In this document: in pieces, positions 47,073-56,384 of the stretch
Position numbering within the stretch: the first letter of the stretch is position 1
Layout: every line of letters begins with the position of its first letter
Assembly: GCF_007859075.1 (NCBI RefSeq)
Contig: NZ_VOAK01000022.1
Span: forward strand, 1 to 64,000
Source: Gemmobacter aquaticus
Lineage (GTDB): Bacteria; Pseudomonadota; Alphaproteobacteria; Rhodobacterales; Rhodobacteraceae
Length of the DNA stretch: 64,000 nt
Direction of reading: 5' to 3'
Program-made: the position numbers and the translations under genes
Notes under the pieces: generated by a model
Database searches by the model: none
What the model saw: the letters and a program-made list of their open reading frames with translations, nothing else
Told to the model about the DNA's origin: nothing

Positions 47073-47103
47073 CGTTCCCCCCAAGAATGACCTGTGAACA
47101 AAG

Positions 47104-47844
47104 CTAGTCGCTTGCGCTGCCCCACTCAACCCGTTGCATCGCATCAAGAACACCAGCCGCATCGGGCGTCGAGGCAATTGTCAACCCACAGGCCGGAATC
47201 TGCCGCAGCGGCGCGGCTGCCGCAGGGGAAATTGCGACGAAATGCAGCGGCGCGCGAACGTGGGCCGCCTCCATTTCCGCCAAAAGGAGCTGTGCGCTGC
47301 GAGGCGAAAAGACGGGCAGCAGCAGGGGCTCGTCCCCCGCGAGCGCCGCCCGCGCAGAGTCTGAGAGGGGTGCAGGCAACTGGCGATAGGCAAGCGCAGA
47401 AACAGTCTCTATTCCAGCCGAATTCAGCGCGGCGGCCAGATCAACCCTGATGTCCTGCCCATGCAGATAGAGGACGCGCCCTTGGTGATGCGCTCGCGTG
47501 ACAAGGCGCATCAGATCCTCGGCCGTTCCATCCGCCGATTGCGCGATGAGGCCAAGTGCGCGCGCCTCGGCTGCCGTGCGGGCACCCACGCAATAGGCAA
47601 GGGTCGGAAGGGGTTGCGGATCGCGCCGGATCGCCTCAACCGCCGCGGGTGAGGTCAGGACAAGGGCCGAAAAACCCGCAAGGCGCGGCACGATGGGCAG
47701 ATACTCGGTCATCATCAGGGGCGAGACGATCACCCGGTCCGCGCCGAAGACCCGCGCCGCCTGCGCGGCAAACTCTGCCCCCTGTCCGGCGGGCCGGGTA
47801 ATGATCACCAGCGGGGCCGGGGATGCGCGGGATTGCCTGACCAT
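47104..47844 (-). CDS. hemD: Uroporphyrinogen-III synthase
   Basis: HemD cyclises hydroxymethylbilane with inversion of ring D to give uroporphyrinogen III. The 246-residue protein shows the two-domain HemD pattern ([16 protein letters not shown] at the start, [45 protein letters not shown] and [13 protein letters not shown]). HemD is poorly conserved, so synteny with the mitofilin-like gene and hemY supports the call. Start ATG 47844 leaves a 46-base divergent gap to tsaD. The usual neighbour hemC is not in the window. Confidence 0.9.
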   Translation of the reverse strand: MVRQSRASPAPLVIITRPAGQGAEFAAQAARVFGADRVIVSPLMMTEYLPIVPRLAGFSALVLTSPAAVEAIRRDPQPLPTLAYCVGARTAAEARALGLIAQSADGTAEDLMRLVTRAHHQGRVLYLHGQDIRVDLAAALNSAGIETVSALAYRQLPAPLSDSARAALAGDEPLLLPVFSPRSAQLLLAEMEAAHVRAPLHFVAISPAAAAPLRQIPACGLTIASTPDAAGVLDAMQRVEWGSASD

Positions 47845-47890
47845 GGCACTGGTGATACCTGCAACCGGACTGCGGAGCAACTGCGACACC

Positions 47891-48973
47891 ATGCCGGACA
47901 GCCTGACATTCCTGGGGATCGAGAGCAGCTGCGACGATACTGCCGCCGCCATCGTGCGCCATGCGCCGGGTACGGCCGCGCAGGTCCTGTCCTCGGTCGT
48001 CGAGGGCCAGACCTCACTGCATGCGGCATTTGGCGGCGTCGTCCCCGAGATCGCCGCCCGCGCCCATGCCGAACGGGTGGATCTGTGCATCGAGGCGGCG
48101 CTGGATCAGGCCGGGCTGACGCTCGCCCAGATTGACGGGATCGCGGTGACGGCGGGACCGGGGCTGATCGGCGGGGTTCTGTCGGGCGTGATGTGCGCCA
48201 AGGGACTGGCCGCTGCAACCGGCCTGCCGCTGATCGGCGTCAACCATCTGGCCGGGCACGCGCTGACCCCGCGCCTGACCGATGGCATCGCCTATCCCTA
48301 TCTCATGCTGCTGGTCTCTGGCGGGCATTGCCAGTTCCTGCGGGTTGATGGACCCGACGCCTTTACCCGACTGGGCGGTTCGATCGACGATGCGCCGGGC
48401 GAGGCCTTCGACAAGGTTGCCAAGATCCTTGGCCTGCCACAACCGGGCGGACCTTCCGTGCAGGCCGAGGCGTCAGGCGGCGACCCCAGGCGCATTCCCC
48501 TGCCCCGGCCCTTGCTGGATCGGCCGGGCTATGATCTGAGCTTTTCCGGTCTCAAGACTGCGGTGCTGCGGGCGCGCGATGGTCTGATGGCAGGCCTTGG
48601 TGGATTGCGACGGCAAGACCGGGCTGACCTCTGTGCGGCATTTCAGGCGGCGGTTGCCGATGTGCTGGTCGAAAAGTCGCGCCGGGCACTGACCGATCAC
48701 CCTGTAGGGGTCTTTGCGGTAGCCGGTGGCGTCGCCGCCAATACCGAGATCCGCGCCCGCCTGACCGCCCTTTGCGAAGGGCTCGGCGTCACCTTCCTCG
48801 CACCCCCCTTGCGTCTTTGTACCGACAATGCCGCGATGATCGCTTGGGCGGGGATTGAGCAGTTTCGCTTGCGCGGTGCGGATGATCTGACGCTTTCCGC
48901 CCGGCCGCGCTGGCCGCTCGATCAAAAAAGCCCCGCGCTGATCGGATCGGGCAAGAAGGGAGCCAAGGCATGA
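47891..48973 (+). CDS. tsaD: tRNA N6-adenosine threonylcarbamoyltransferase
   Basis: TsaD transfers threonylcarbamoyl to A37 of ANN-reading tRNAs, working with TsaB, TsaE and TsaC. The 360-residue product has [15 protein letters not shown] at the N-terminus, [10 protein letters not shown] with the two metal-binding histidines, [11 protein letters not shown] and the late [14 protein letters not shown] and [13 protein letters not shown] motifs. I moved the start to ATG 47891, where homology begins. It is first in a rightward operon with gpsA (4-base overlap). Its pathway partner tsaE is also in the window at 59469. Confidence 0.96.
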   Translation: MPDSLTFLGIESSCDDTAAAIVRHAPGTAAQVLSSVVEGQTSLHAAFGGVVPEIAARAHAERVDLCIEAALDQAGLTLAQIDGIAVTAGPGLIGGVLSGVMCAKGLAAATGLPLIGVNHLAGHALTPRLTDGIAYPYLMLLVSGGHCQFLRVDGPDAFTRLGGSIDDAPGEAFDKVAKILGLPQPGGPSVQAEASGGDPRRIPLPRPLLDRPGYDLSFSGLKTAVLRARDGLMAGLGGLRRQDRADLCAAFQAAVADVLVEKSRRALTDHPVGVFAVAGGVAANTEIRARLTALCEGLGVTFLAPPLRLCTDNAAMIAWAGIEQFRLRGADDLTLSARPRWPLDQKSPALIGSGKKGAKA

Positions 48974-49905
48974 CGATCGCCATTCTGGGTGCCGGTGCAT
49001 TCGGGGCAGCGCTGGCCGCAACCCTTGGCCGCACAACCGATGTGGTGCTGTGGGGGCGCAACCAGACCGGACGCGCCATCGCACGACTTCCGGGGATCGA
49101 GCTGCCGGAAACCGTCACTGTCACAGCAGAAATTGCCGATACGGATGCGGCAGAGGTGCTGCTGTTGGCCCTGCCGATGCAGACCCTTGCACCCTTTGTT
49201 GATACGCATCTCGCACGGCTGTCGGGGCGCCGGCTGGTGGCCTGCTGCAAGGGTGTCGATCTGCAGTCAGGCCTTGGCCCGGTCGAGATTCTGGCGCGCG
49301 CTGGCGGCCCTGCGCCTGCGGTGCTTACCGGCCCCAGCTTTGCTGCCGATATCGCGATCGGACTGCCCACGGCGCTGACCCTGGCCTGCACCGACGACCA
49401 GCTTGGCGCGCGGCTTCAGGGCCAGCTTTCAACTCCCACACTCAGGCTGTACCGGACAACCGATGTGATCGGCGCTGAACTGGGCGGGGCACTGAAGAAC
49501 GTGATCGCCATCGCCTCGGGCGTGGTGATCGGGGCGGGTCTTGGTGATTCCGCCCGCGCGGCGCTGATGACGCGCGGCTACGCCGAGATGCAGCGCCTGG
49601 CGCTTGCCCATGGCGCGCGACCCGAGACGCTCGCGGGCCTCTCTGGGTTCGGCGATCTGGTTCTGACCTGCACCTCGGATCATTCGCGCAACTTTCGCTT
49701 TGGCCGCGCACTTGGGCAGGGATCCGCCTTCGACCCCACCACCACCGTCGAGGGTGCCGCCACCGCCCGCGCCGTCGCACGCATCGCCCGCGAAGAGAAG
49801 ATTGATATGCCGATCTCGACCATGGTCGCGGCACTGGTCGACGGAAAGATCGGCCTCACTGACGCGATGCAAAGCCTTTTGTCCCGCCCCCTGAAACCGG
49901 AGTAA
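48970..49905 (+). CDS. gpsA: NAD(P)H-dependent glycerol-3-phosphate dehydrogenase
   Basis: GpsA reduces dihydroxyacetone phosphate to sn-glycerol-3-phosphate for phospholipid synthesis. The 311-residue protein has the Rossmann motif [26 protein letters not shown], the catalytic-Lys segment [15 protein letters not shown] and [11 protein letters not shown], then [12 protein letters not shown]. Length is normal. It starts within the stop of tsaD (ATGA overlap) and is followed five bases later by the YciI gene. Confidence 0.96.
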   Translation: MTIAILGAGAFGAALAATLGRTTDVVLWGRNQTGRAIARLPGIELPETVTVTAEIADTDAAEVLLLALPMQTLAPFVDTHLARLSGRRLVACCKGVDLQSGLGPVEILARAGGPAPAVLTGPSFAADIAIGLPTALTLACTDDQLGARLQGQLSTPTLRLYRTTDVIGAELGGALKNVIAIASGVVIGAGLGDSARAALMTRGYAEMQRLALAHGARPETLAGLSGFGDLVLTCTSDHSRNFRFGRALGQGSAFDPTTTVEGAATARAVARIAREEKIDMPISTMVAALVDGKIGLTDAMQSLLSRPLKPE

Positions 49906-49910
49906 CCCCG

Positions 49911-50183
49911 ATGCGCGTCGCCCTCGTCTGCAAGGACAAACCCGATAGCCTGAACATCCGCCTTGAAAACCGCGCCGCGCATCTGGAACATATCCGCGCG
50001 TCCGGCGTGGTCGAGATGGCCGGGCCGTTTCTTGACACTGCTGGCACCATGTGTGGCTCGCTGGTGATCCTTGAGGTCGAGACGCTCGCGCAGGCGCAAG
50101 ATTGGGCGGCGGCTGACCCCTATGCCAAGGCGGGTCTGTTTCAGAGCGTCGAGATCACCGAATGGAAAAAGGTCATCGGATGA
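49911..50183 (+). CDS. YciI family protein
   Basis: A 90-residue dimeric alpha-beta barrel protein. It contains VALVCKDKPDSLNIRLENRAAHLEHI, with the conserved His-region, and the AADPYAKAGLFQSVEITEWKKV C-terminus typical of YciI. Family function is undefined; an Asp-His pair is sometimes proposed as catalytic. It is translationally coupled on its downstream side to the EVE gene (4-base overlap) and sits in the tsaD-gpsA operon. Confidence 0.9.
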   Translation: MRVALVCKDKPDSLNIRLENRAAHLEHIRASGVVEMAGPFLDTAGTMCGSLVILEVETLAQAQDWAAADPYAKAGLFQSVEITEWKKVIG

Positions 50184-50599
50184 ACCATTGGCTCTTCAAA
50201 TCCGAGCCCGACACATGGAGCTGGGATCAGCAGGTCGCCAAGGGGGCGGCGGGTGAGGAATGGGGCGGTGTGCGCAACTATCAGGCCCGTAACAACATGC
50301 GCGCGATGAGGCTGGGTGATCTCGGCTTCTTCTACCACTCGAACCAGGGAAAAGAGATTGTTGGCATCGTCGAGGTCTGCGCCGAGAGCGCGCCCGACAG
50401 CACGACCGACGATGCGCGATGGGACTGCGTCCATATCCGTGCCCTGCGCCCCCTGCCCCGTCCGGTCACGCTTGAGGACTGCAAGGCCGAACCTGCCCTT
50501 GCGGGGATGGCTCTTGTGACAAACACCCGCCTGTCGGTCCAGCCGGTTACGCCCGAGGAATGGGCAATCGTCTGCCGGATGGCAGGAATCGAGGACTGA
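50180..50599 (+). CDS. EVE domain-containing protein
   Basis: A 139-residue PUA-like fold protein beginning NHWLFKSEPDTWSWDQ, with VRNYQARNNMRAMRLGDLGFFYHS and VGIVEVCAESAPD, the hallmarks of the EVE family (YTH-like). Such proteins are thought to bind modified bases in RNA or DNA. The ATG at 50180 overlaps the YciI stop (ATGA). Last gene of the tsaD operon; a link to modified tRNA is an attractive but unproven idea. Confidence 0.92.
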   Translation: MNHWLFKSEPDTWSWDQQVAKGAAGEEWGGVRNYQARNNMRAMRLGDLGFFYHSNQGKEIVGIVEVCAESAPDSTTDDARWDCVHIRALRPLPRPVTLEDCKAEPALAGMALVTNTRLSVQPVTPEEWAIVCRMAGIED

Positions 50600-50661
50600 T
50601 TCCGGGCCCCTGTTTGACCGTTCCATGCTAGCGTTTCCGTCGGAAACCGCGGGAGGATGGG

Positions 50662-51819
50662 ATGGCAGAGTCTGCAGATACGGTGCTGATCGGCACCACG
50701 AAAGGGGCATTTCTTCTGTCGAACGACACGGGCGCGTGGGGTGTGCGCGGGCCGTTCTGCGGAGGCTGGCCCATCAATCACGTGATTGGCGATGCCGCGA
50801 CAGGCCAATTCTGGGCTGGCGGCGGCAGTGACTGGACGGGCGCCGGGATCTGGCATTCATCCGATGGCGAAACGTGGCGACTGACCAAGCTATCAAACGG
50901 CAAGTTCGATGATTGGCTGACGGCCGAGCCAGAGTTCGCAGCCCAGATGAATCTGAAGCCCGACCCGCCCGCGCCCTATACCGGTGTGGTCGAATCTGTC
51001 TGGTCGCTGCAACGATCGGACGACCGGTTGCTTGCCGGGATGAAGCCTGCGGCGCTCTACCAAAGCCGGGACGAGGGCGAAAGCTGGCAGCGGATCGACG
51101 GGCTGACCGAGCACCCGTCGGCGCCGACATGGGAACCCGGTGGCGCTGGGCTTGTGCTGCACACCATCGTGACCGACCGCACCAACCCCGAACGGGTCTG
51201 GGTGGGCATCTCTGCCGCCGGGATCTTCGCGACCGAGGACGGCGGCGCGACATGGGACCGGCGCAACCGCCTGTCGAATGAGGGTGCAGACCACCTCCAT
51301 GCCCATCCCGGCAATGCCGCGCATGATCATGAGACCGGGCATTGCGTGCACAACCTAGTGCTGGCGCCCGGAACGACAGACCGGCTCTACCAGCAGAACC
51401 ATCACGGCGTCTTCCGCAGTGCCGACGGCGGGCGTAGCTGGCACGAGATCTCAGAGGGGTTGCCCAGCACCTTCGGTTTTCCGATCGCTGTGCACCCGAA
51501 TGATCCCGATACCCTTTGGGTGCTGCCGCTGAATGGCGATATGGCAGGACGGTTTCCGCCTGATGCTGCCGCCGCGGTCTGGCGGTCGCGCGACGGCGGC
51601 GAAAGCTGGCAGGCGCTACGCGAGGGCCTGCCGCAAACGGGCTGCTACTTCACTGTCTTGCGACAGGCAATGGCCACACGGGCAGGTCCCTCAATCGGGC
51701 TTGCCTTCGGCACCAACAGCGGTTCGGTATTCTACAGCTCGGATGAGGGAGACAGCTGGCAAGAGATCGCGCGCCACCTGCCCACAGTGCTGAGCGTGGA
51801 GTTTCTGCAGAAACAGTGA
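50662..51819 (+). CDS. BNR/Asp-box repeat beta-propeller protein
   Basis: A 385-residue protein with repeated Asp-box motifs (SSDGETW, SRDEGESW, TEDGGATW, SADGGRSW, SRDGGESW, SSDEGDSW), indicating a six-bladed or seven-bladed propeller of the sialidase/VPS10-like superfamily. No signal peptide is visible. A His-rich loop (HLHAHPGNAAHDHETGHC, about 211-228) could bind metal. The catalytic residues of true sialidases are not recognisable, so the function is unknown. GGGAGGATGGG-type sequence before the ATG gives a good ribosome binding site. Confidence 0.85.
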   Translation: MAESADTVLIGTTKGAFLLSNDTGAWGVRGPFCGGWPINHVIGDAATGQFWAGGGSDWTGAGIWHSSDGETWRLTKLSNGKFDDWLTAEPEFAAQMNLKPDPPAPYTGVVESVWSLQRSDDRLLAGMKPAALYQSRDEGESWQRIDGLTEHPSAPTWEPGGAGLVLHTIVTDRTNPERVWVGISAAGIFATEDGGATWDRRNRLSNEGADHLHAHPGNAAHDHETGHCVHNLVLAPGTTDRLYQQNHHGVFRSADGGRSWHEISEGLPSTFGFPIAVHPNDPDTLWVLPLNGDMAGRFPPDAAAAVWRSRDGGESWQALREGLPQTGCYFTVLRQAMATRAGPSIGLAFGTNSGSVFYSSDEGDSWQEIARHLPTVLSVEFLQKQ

Positions 51820-52008
51820 CTGAACATGCAGGAATGGAGGGCCCCGACCCCAACGGGACCCCCCATCCACCCCAGGTGCACCCCCTGCACCATGCGTGTT
51901 CTGAAAAAGGCCCCGGGCGTCCTGCCCATGGATTTGTTCTACAGCGCCACGCGCCCCAAGGCAAAAGCCAAGCATGCGGCATTTGAGTCACATTGGCAGG
52001 AATGACAA

Positions 52009-52030
52009 CGCCCGCCTGTCAGGGCGGGCG
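52009..52030 (-). terminator. Probable terminator of the DUF2853 gene
   Basis: A GC-rich hairpin (52009-52016 with 52023-52030) lies 25 bases past the stop codon at 52055. The following minus-strand sequence is only modestly T-rich. Confidence 0.5.
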
Positions 52031-52054
52031 CGTGGCAGACAAGCAGGCAGCGGA

Positions 52055-52396
52055 TCAGCCGTAGACGGCCTCTTTGCCGAAATGACGCACGAGAAGGTAG
52101 TAGACAACAGCGCGATACTTGTTGCGCTCGGACCGGCCATAGGTGTCGACGACAGCGTTGATCGCTTCCATCAGCTTGGGGCTGTCATCCAGACCCAGCT
52201 TCTTCATCAGAAAATTCTTCTTTACTGTCTCCAGCTCGGATTCGTCCGAGGCTGCAACCGTTTCACTGTCCTGATTGTAGATCGCAGGGCCGCAGCCAAT
52301 GGTCACCTTGGTCAGCAGCCCCATGTCCGGATCAACCTTGCACTTGTTGCGCAGATCGTCGGCATATTTCGCGATCAATTCGTCCCGCTTGCTCAT
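52055..52396 (-). CDS. DUF2853 family protein
   Basis: A 113-residue helical protein, starting SKRDELIAKYADDLRNK and containing LLTKVTIGCGPAIYNQDSETV, then KKNFLMKKLGL and a C-terminal YRAVVYYLLVRHFGKE. This matches the DUF2853 family, small proteins of unknown function with known structures. It is a single gene between the BNR-repeat protein and ahcY. Confidence 0.88.
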   Translation of the reverse strand: MSKRDELIAKYADDLRNKCKVDPDMGLLTKVTIGCGPAIYNQDSETVAASDESELETVKKNFLMKKLGLDDSPKLMEAINAVVDTYGRSERNKYRAVVYYLLVRHFGKEAVYG

Positions 52397-52512
52397 TCAA
52401 AACTCCCTTCACATCAAACGACGGGATCCCCGCCCCGCCTTGCAGCGAACCTTAGGCGAGGCGTCGGATGACACAAAGGGAATTGTGCAGGCAAAACGGC
52501 CCTTGGCAGGAA

Positions 52513-52538
52513 ACCGCCCCGGCATATGCGGGGGCGGT
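52513..52538 (-). terminator. Terminator of ahcY
   Basis: A hairpin with 8-bp GC-rich outer arms (52513-52520 and 52531-52538) and a palindromic GCATATGC core begins about 10 bases past the ahcY stop; a short T-run follows on the minus strand. Confidence 0.7.
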
Positions 52539-52548
52539 CGGTTCAGGG

Positions 52549-53943
52549 TCAGTAGCGATAGTGATCCGATTTGAACGGACCATCGACCTTCACGCCGATA
52601 TAGTCGGCCTGCTCGGGGCGCAGTTCGGTCAGCTTCACGCCGATCTTTTTCAGATGCAGGCGGGCGACCTTTTCATCCAGCGCCTTGGGCAGGATGTAGA
52701 CGCCGGGGGCATAGTCCGCGCCCTTGGTCCAGAGCTCGATCTGCGCCAGAACCTGGTTCGTGAAGCTGGCCGACATCACAAAGCTGGGGTGACCCGTTGC
52801 ATTGCCGAGGTTCAGAAGGCGGCCTTCTGACAGAAGGATGATCCGGCTGCCCGAGGGCATGGTGATCATATCCACCTGATCCTTGATGTTGGTCCATTTG
52901 TGGTTGCGCAGCGCCGCGACCTGGATCTCGTTGTCGAAGTGGCCGATATTGCCGACAATCGCCATGTCCTTCATCTCGCGCATGTGCTCGATGCGGATTA
53001 CGTCCTTGTTGCCGGTGGTGGTGATGAAGATGTCGGCGCTGTCGACCACATCTTCCAGCACCACAACCTCGAACCCGTCCATTGCGGCCTGCAATGCGCA
53101 GATCGGATCGACTTCGGTCACCTTCACACGTGCGCCGGCGCCGCGCAGGGACGCAGCCGAGCCCTTGCCCACGTCACCATAGCCGCAGACAACAGCCACC
53201 TTGCCAGCCATCATCGTGTCTGTCGCGCGGCGGATGCCGTCAACGAGCGATTCCTTGCAGCCGTATTTGTTGTCGAACTTCGACTTGGTGACCGAGTCGT
53301 TCACGTTGATCGCAGGGAAGGGCAGAAGCCCGCGCTTGTGCAGGTCATAGAGACGATGCACGCCTGTCGTGGTTTCTTCGCTGACGCCGCGGATCGCGGC
53401 GCGCTGCGCGGTAAACCAGCCGGGACTTGCGGCAAGCCGTTTGCGGATCTGGTTGAAGAGGCAAACCTCCTCGTCCGAGGTCGGCACCGCGATCAGGTCG
53501 GTCTCGCCCGCCTCGACCCGCGCGCCAAGCAGGATGTACAGGGTCGCATCCCCGCCATCGTCGAGGATCATGTTGGCGGTGCCCTCGGCAAACTGGAAGA
53601 TGCGGTCGGTGTAGTCCCAATATTCTTCCAGCGTCTCACCCTTGACGGCGAAGACTGGTGTGCCGCTGGCTGCGATGGCCGCTGCCGCGTGGTCCTGCGT
53701 CGAGAAGATGTTGCACGAGGCCCAGCGGACATCTGCGCCAAGGGCCTTCAGCGTCTCGATCAGAACGGCGGTCTGAACGGTCATGTGCAGCGACCCGGCA
53801 ATACGGGCGCCCTTCAGGGGCTGAGCGGTGCCAAATTCCTCGCGGCAGGCCATCAGGCCCGGCATTTCGGTTTCGGCGATATCCAGTTCCTTGCGGCCAA
53901 AGTCGGCCAGCGCAATGTCCTTGACGATGTAGTCCTTCGGCAT
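52549..53943 (-). CDS. ahcY: S-adenosylhomocysteine hydrolase
   Basis: AhcY splits S-adenosylhomocysteine into adenosine and homocysteine, keeping the methylation cycle running. The 464-residue form, with the insertion typical of bacterial and plant enzymes, shows [25 protein letters not shown], the NAD-binding [20 protein letters not shown] and [10 protein letters not shown]. The C-terminal KSDHYRY tail is intact. ATG 53943 with AAGGAG upstream is the start; the 57-codon upstream extension is non-coding. In Rhodobacter ahcY lies near the reg/hvr genes, as here. Confidence 0.97.
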   Translation of the reverse strand: MPKDYIVKDIALADFGRKELDIAETEMPGLMACREEFGTAQPLKGARIAGSLHMTVQTAVLIETLKALGADVRWASCNIFSTQDHAAAAIAASGTPVFAVKGETLEEYWDYTDRIFQFAEGTANMILDDGGDATLYILLGARVEAGETDLIAVPTSDEEVCLFNQIRKRLAASPGWFTAQRAAIRGVSEETTTGVHRLYDLHKRGLLPFPAINVNDSVTKSKFDNKYGCKESLVDGIRRATDTMMAGKVAVVCGYGDVGKGSAASLRGAGARVKVTEVDPICALQAAMDGFEVVVLEDVVDSADIFITTTGNKDVIRIEHMREMKDMAIVGNIGHFDNEIQVAALRNHKWTNIKDQVDMITMPSGSRIILLSEGRLLNLGNATGHPSFVMSASFTNQVLAQIELWTKGADYAPGVYILPKALDEKVARLHLKKIGVKLTELRPEQADYIGVKVDGPFKSDHYRY

Positions 53944-54019
53944 CCGCCGCACTCCTTGCCTTGTCGATTGCGGCTGAGATAGCACTCTGGGACGGTGGCG
54001 ACAACGCAAAGGGCGGATA

Positions 54020-54640
54020 ATGGCGGCAGGATCACGAGCAACCAGAGGACAGGCCCGCGCCTGGCAGCGCATGCTGTCGGGCCGCAGGCTTGATCTGCTG
54101 GATCCGACGCCCATGGATATCGAGATCGAGGATATCGCCCACGGTCTGGCCTTTGTCGCTCGCTGGAACGGCCAGACGGTCGGGGATTACCCCTATTCGG
54201 TCGCCGAACACTCTATTCTGGTTGAGCAGATCTTCACGCGGCAGAACCCGCAGATCGCGGCGCGCTGGCGATTGGCCGCGCTTTTGCATGACGCGCCCGA
54301 ATATGTGATCGGTGACATGATCAGCCCGGTCAAGGCCGCCATCGGTGGCGGTTACGGTGAATTGGACATGCGCCTGACGGCGGCAATTCACATCCGTTTT
54401 GGACTGCCCGCGCAATTACCAGCGCCGATCAAAGGTGCAATCAAGGCTGCCGATAAAATATCCGCCTGGCTTGAGGCGGTACAGATCGCGGGTTTTACAA
54501 CGGCAGAGGCCAACCGCTTTTTTGGCAAGCCTGATCCCGCAATCGTCACAGGCCTCACCATCGCGCTGCGCGCGCCGGTCGACGTGCGGGCCGATTATCT
54601 GGCCCGTCACCATTTCCTGATCCAGTTGATCGACGCTTAG
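54020..54640 (+). CDS. HD-domain hydrolase (YfbR-like)
   Basis: A 206-residue HD-superfamily phosphohydrolase, similar to YfbR 5'-deoxynucleotidase. Metal-binding residues are visible in [11 protein letters not shown] (His), [18 protein letters not shown] (His-Asp) and [14 protein letters not shown] (late Asp). It is divergent from ahcY across 76 bases. Its last four bases overlap the end of the convergent hvrA gene. The substrate (a dNMP or other nucleotide) is inferred from the family. Confidence 0.87.
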   Translation: MAAGSRATRGQARAWQRMLSGRRLDLLDPTPMDIEIEDIAHGLAFVARWNGQTVGDYPYSVAEHSILVEQIFTRQNPQIAARWRLAALLHDAPEYVIGDMISPVKAAIGGGYGELDMRLTAAIHIRFGLPAQLPAPIKGAIKAADKISAWLEAVQIAGFTTAEANRFFGKPDPAIVTGLTIALRAPVDVRADYLARHHFLIQLIDA

Positions 54641-54945
54641 ACCGCCAGATCCTCAGGGTTCCGTCCGGCAGCCAACGCCGCCTCAAACCAGCGAGGCTTG
54701 CGGCCGCGACCCGACCAGGTTTCCGACGGATTTGCCGGGTTGGCATATTTTGCCGTTGCCGGTGCGCGCTTGCGAACGACGGGCGTACCCATCAACTCTG
54801 CCAAACTAAAACCAAGCTCGCGCGCCTGTTCTTCCAGCTTGGCAACCGCTGCCTTTTTCTTCCGATCCTCGAAGCTGGCAATCGCCTTTGCTACCTGCGA
54901 TTGAAGATCTTTCAGCTCTTTCAGCGAAAGCTTGTCCAATTCCAT
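54637..54945 (-). CDS. hvrA: H-NS family regulator HvrA
   Basis: A 102-residue H-NS-type nucleoid protein. The N-terminal half is a coiled-coil dimerisation region (LKELKDLQSQVAKAIASFEDRKKK), and the C-terminal DNA-binding motif is TWSGRGRKPRW (77-87). Length and position beside regA match HvrA of Rhodobacter capsulatus, a trans-acting regulator of photosynthesis and nitrogen-fixation genes. The ATG has GGAAGG upstream. Its 3' end overlaps the convergent HD gene by 4 bases, and regA lies 100 bases upstream. Confidence 0.9.
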   Translation of the reverse strand: MELDKLSLKELKDLQSQVAKAIASFEDRKKKAAVAKLEEQARELGFSLAELMGTPVVRKRAPATAKYANPANPSETWSGRGRKPRWFEAALAAGRNPEDLAV

Positions 54946-55048
54946 TCAGTCGTCCTTCCCCATTTCACACGAACCCGGAAGACGGCCAATGACAAATACC
55001 GGCCCCGATCAACGGCCGTTATAATATTGGTTTGCCAAACTGGCAAAC

Positions 55049-55603
55049 TTATTTCGGGCTGCGCTTTGCCAATATGCGCTGAAGCGTGCGGCGATGCATA
55101 TTCAGGCGGCGCGCGGTTTCCGAAACATTGCGGTCGCACATCTCATAAACACGCTGGATATGCTCCCAACGGACACGATCGGCCGACATGGGGTTTTCTG
55201 GCGGCTCGGGCAGAAGCTCGCCGCGCGACAGAAGCGCGTTTGTCACTTCATTCGCGTCAGCCGGTTTGGAGAGATAATCCGTGGCACCGATTTTAACTGC
55301 CGCTACCGCAGTCGCAATTGCACCATATCCGGTCAGCACGACGATCCGGCAATCCGGGCGACGCTCGCGCAGCGCCTCGACCACATCGAGGCCATTTCCG
55401 TCTTCAAGCCGAAGGTCGACCACGGCGTAAGCAGGTGGGCGAGACTGCGCGATGGCCTTGCCAGCCGCCACACTTTCAGCCGTCTCCGGAAGAAAGCCCC
55501 GCTTTTCCATGGCTTTGGCCAGCCGCTTCACAAACGCCTCGTCATCGTCCACCAAAAGCAGTGACCGGTCAGGGCCGATCTCAGCGCTCAGGTCTTCAGC
55601 CAT
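55049..55603 (-). CDS. regA: Redox response regulator RegA/PrrA
   Basis: A 184-residue response regulator of the ActR/PrrA/RegA family, controlling photosynthesis, respiration and CO2/N2 fixation genes in response to redox. The receiver has LLLVDDDEAF and phospho-acceptor Asp63 in VVDLRLEDGNGL. A proline-rich linker (LLPEPPENP) leads to the Fis-type helix-turn-helix NVSETARRLNMHRRTLQRILAKR at the end. Asp63 and the total length equal those of characterised RegA/PrrA. ATG 55603 has AGGAA upstream. It follows senC by 55 bases. Confidence 0.97.
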   Translation of the reverse strand: MAEDLSAEIGPDRSLLLVDDDEAFVKRLAKAMEKRGFLPETAESVAAGKAIAQSRPPAYAVVDLRLEDGNGLDVVEALRERRPDCRIVVLTGYGAIATAVAAVKIGATDYLSKPADANEVTNALLSRGELLPEPPENPMSADRVRWEHIQRVYEMCDRNVSETARRLNMHRRTLQRILAKRSPK

Positions 55604-55658
55604 GGGGGTTCCTCGGATCATTCAAGCTCAACGAAACTAGGTCGCTTCGTCCAAAAGG

Positions 55659-56291
55659 TCAATTTTTTGCGGCGTTTTTTGCAGCATCGACAAAGCAGGC
55701 CACGCCATCGGCCATTTCCTGCGGTGTTGCCTCACGTTTGAAGAACTCAACAAATCCGTGATCGGGCAAAACCAGATAGGTGAAGGTCGAATGGTCGACC
55801 AGATAGAATTCGGGATCGCCTTCCTGAACCTTGAAATAGGTCTTGTAGGCCAGTGACGCCGCCTTGACCTGTTCGGGTGATCCGGTAAGGCCAATCATCT
55901 TGGGATGCAGATTCGCGGCGAAATCCTTCACCACCTCGGGCGTGTCACGCTTGGGATCGATCGAAATGAAGACGGGCTGCACGTCGACCCCGGCTGCGTC
56001 CAAAAGATCAATCGCCTCGGCATTGCGCGCGTTGTCCATGGGACAGACATCCGGGCAGAAGGTGTAGCCGAAATAAACTAGCGAGGGCTTGGTGATGACA
56101 TCCTTCTCGGTCACGGTCTGTCCATCGCCATTGACCAGCGTGAAGGGCCCGCCAATGGCGCCTCCACCGATCTGGCCCTGACGGCACTGCGCGAAGATAT
56201 CCGCGTCACCCTGGAATGACGTGTAGACGAGCGGCCCCGCAACCAGCCCCAACAGAGCCGCCGCGGCCAGACCTGCATACAGCTTTCGCAT
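55659..56291 (-). CDS. senC: SCO1/SenC/PrrC family protein
   Basis: A 210-residue membrane-anchored, periplasmic thioredoxin-fold protein. An N-terminal signal anchor (about 3-25) precedes the copper-binding motif TFCPDVCPMDN (CxxxC) and the distal His in LVDHSTFTYLV. SenC/PrrC proteins deliver copper to cytochrome oxidase CuA/CuB and influence RegB signalling. It is divergent from regB with a 93-base gap and upstream of regA on the same strand, the typical Rhodobacter layout. Confidence 0.95.
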   Translation of the reverse strand: MRKLYAGLAAAALLGLVAGPLVYTSFQGDADIFAQCRQGQIGGGAIGGPFTLVNGDGQTVTEKDVITKPSLVYFGYTFCPDVCPMDNARNAEAIDLLDAAGVDVQPVFISIDPKRDTPEVVKDFAANLHPKMIGLTGSPEQVKAASLAYKTYFKVQEGDPEFYLVDHSTFTYLVLPDHGFVEFFKREATPQEMADGVACFVDAAKNAAKN

Positions 56292-56384
56292 CAACCGAAC
56301 TCCCATATGACGCGGCGCATTGATCCTTCAATCGCGTGATCTTAACAATGGCAAAAGCGCCCCCGCTCGCAGCCGGAGACCGAA

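Noticed and set aside
53944-54019. Possible SAH or SAM/SAH riboswitch before ahcY
   Set aside because: Only 76 bases separate ahcY from the divergent gene, and I could not build the conserved riboswitch stems from them.
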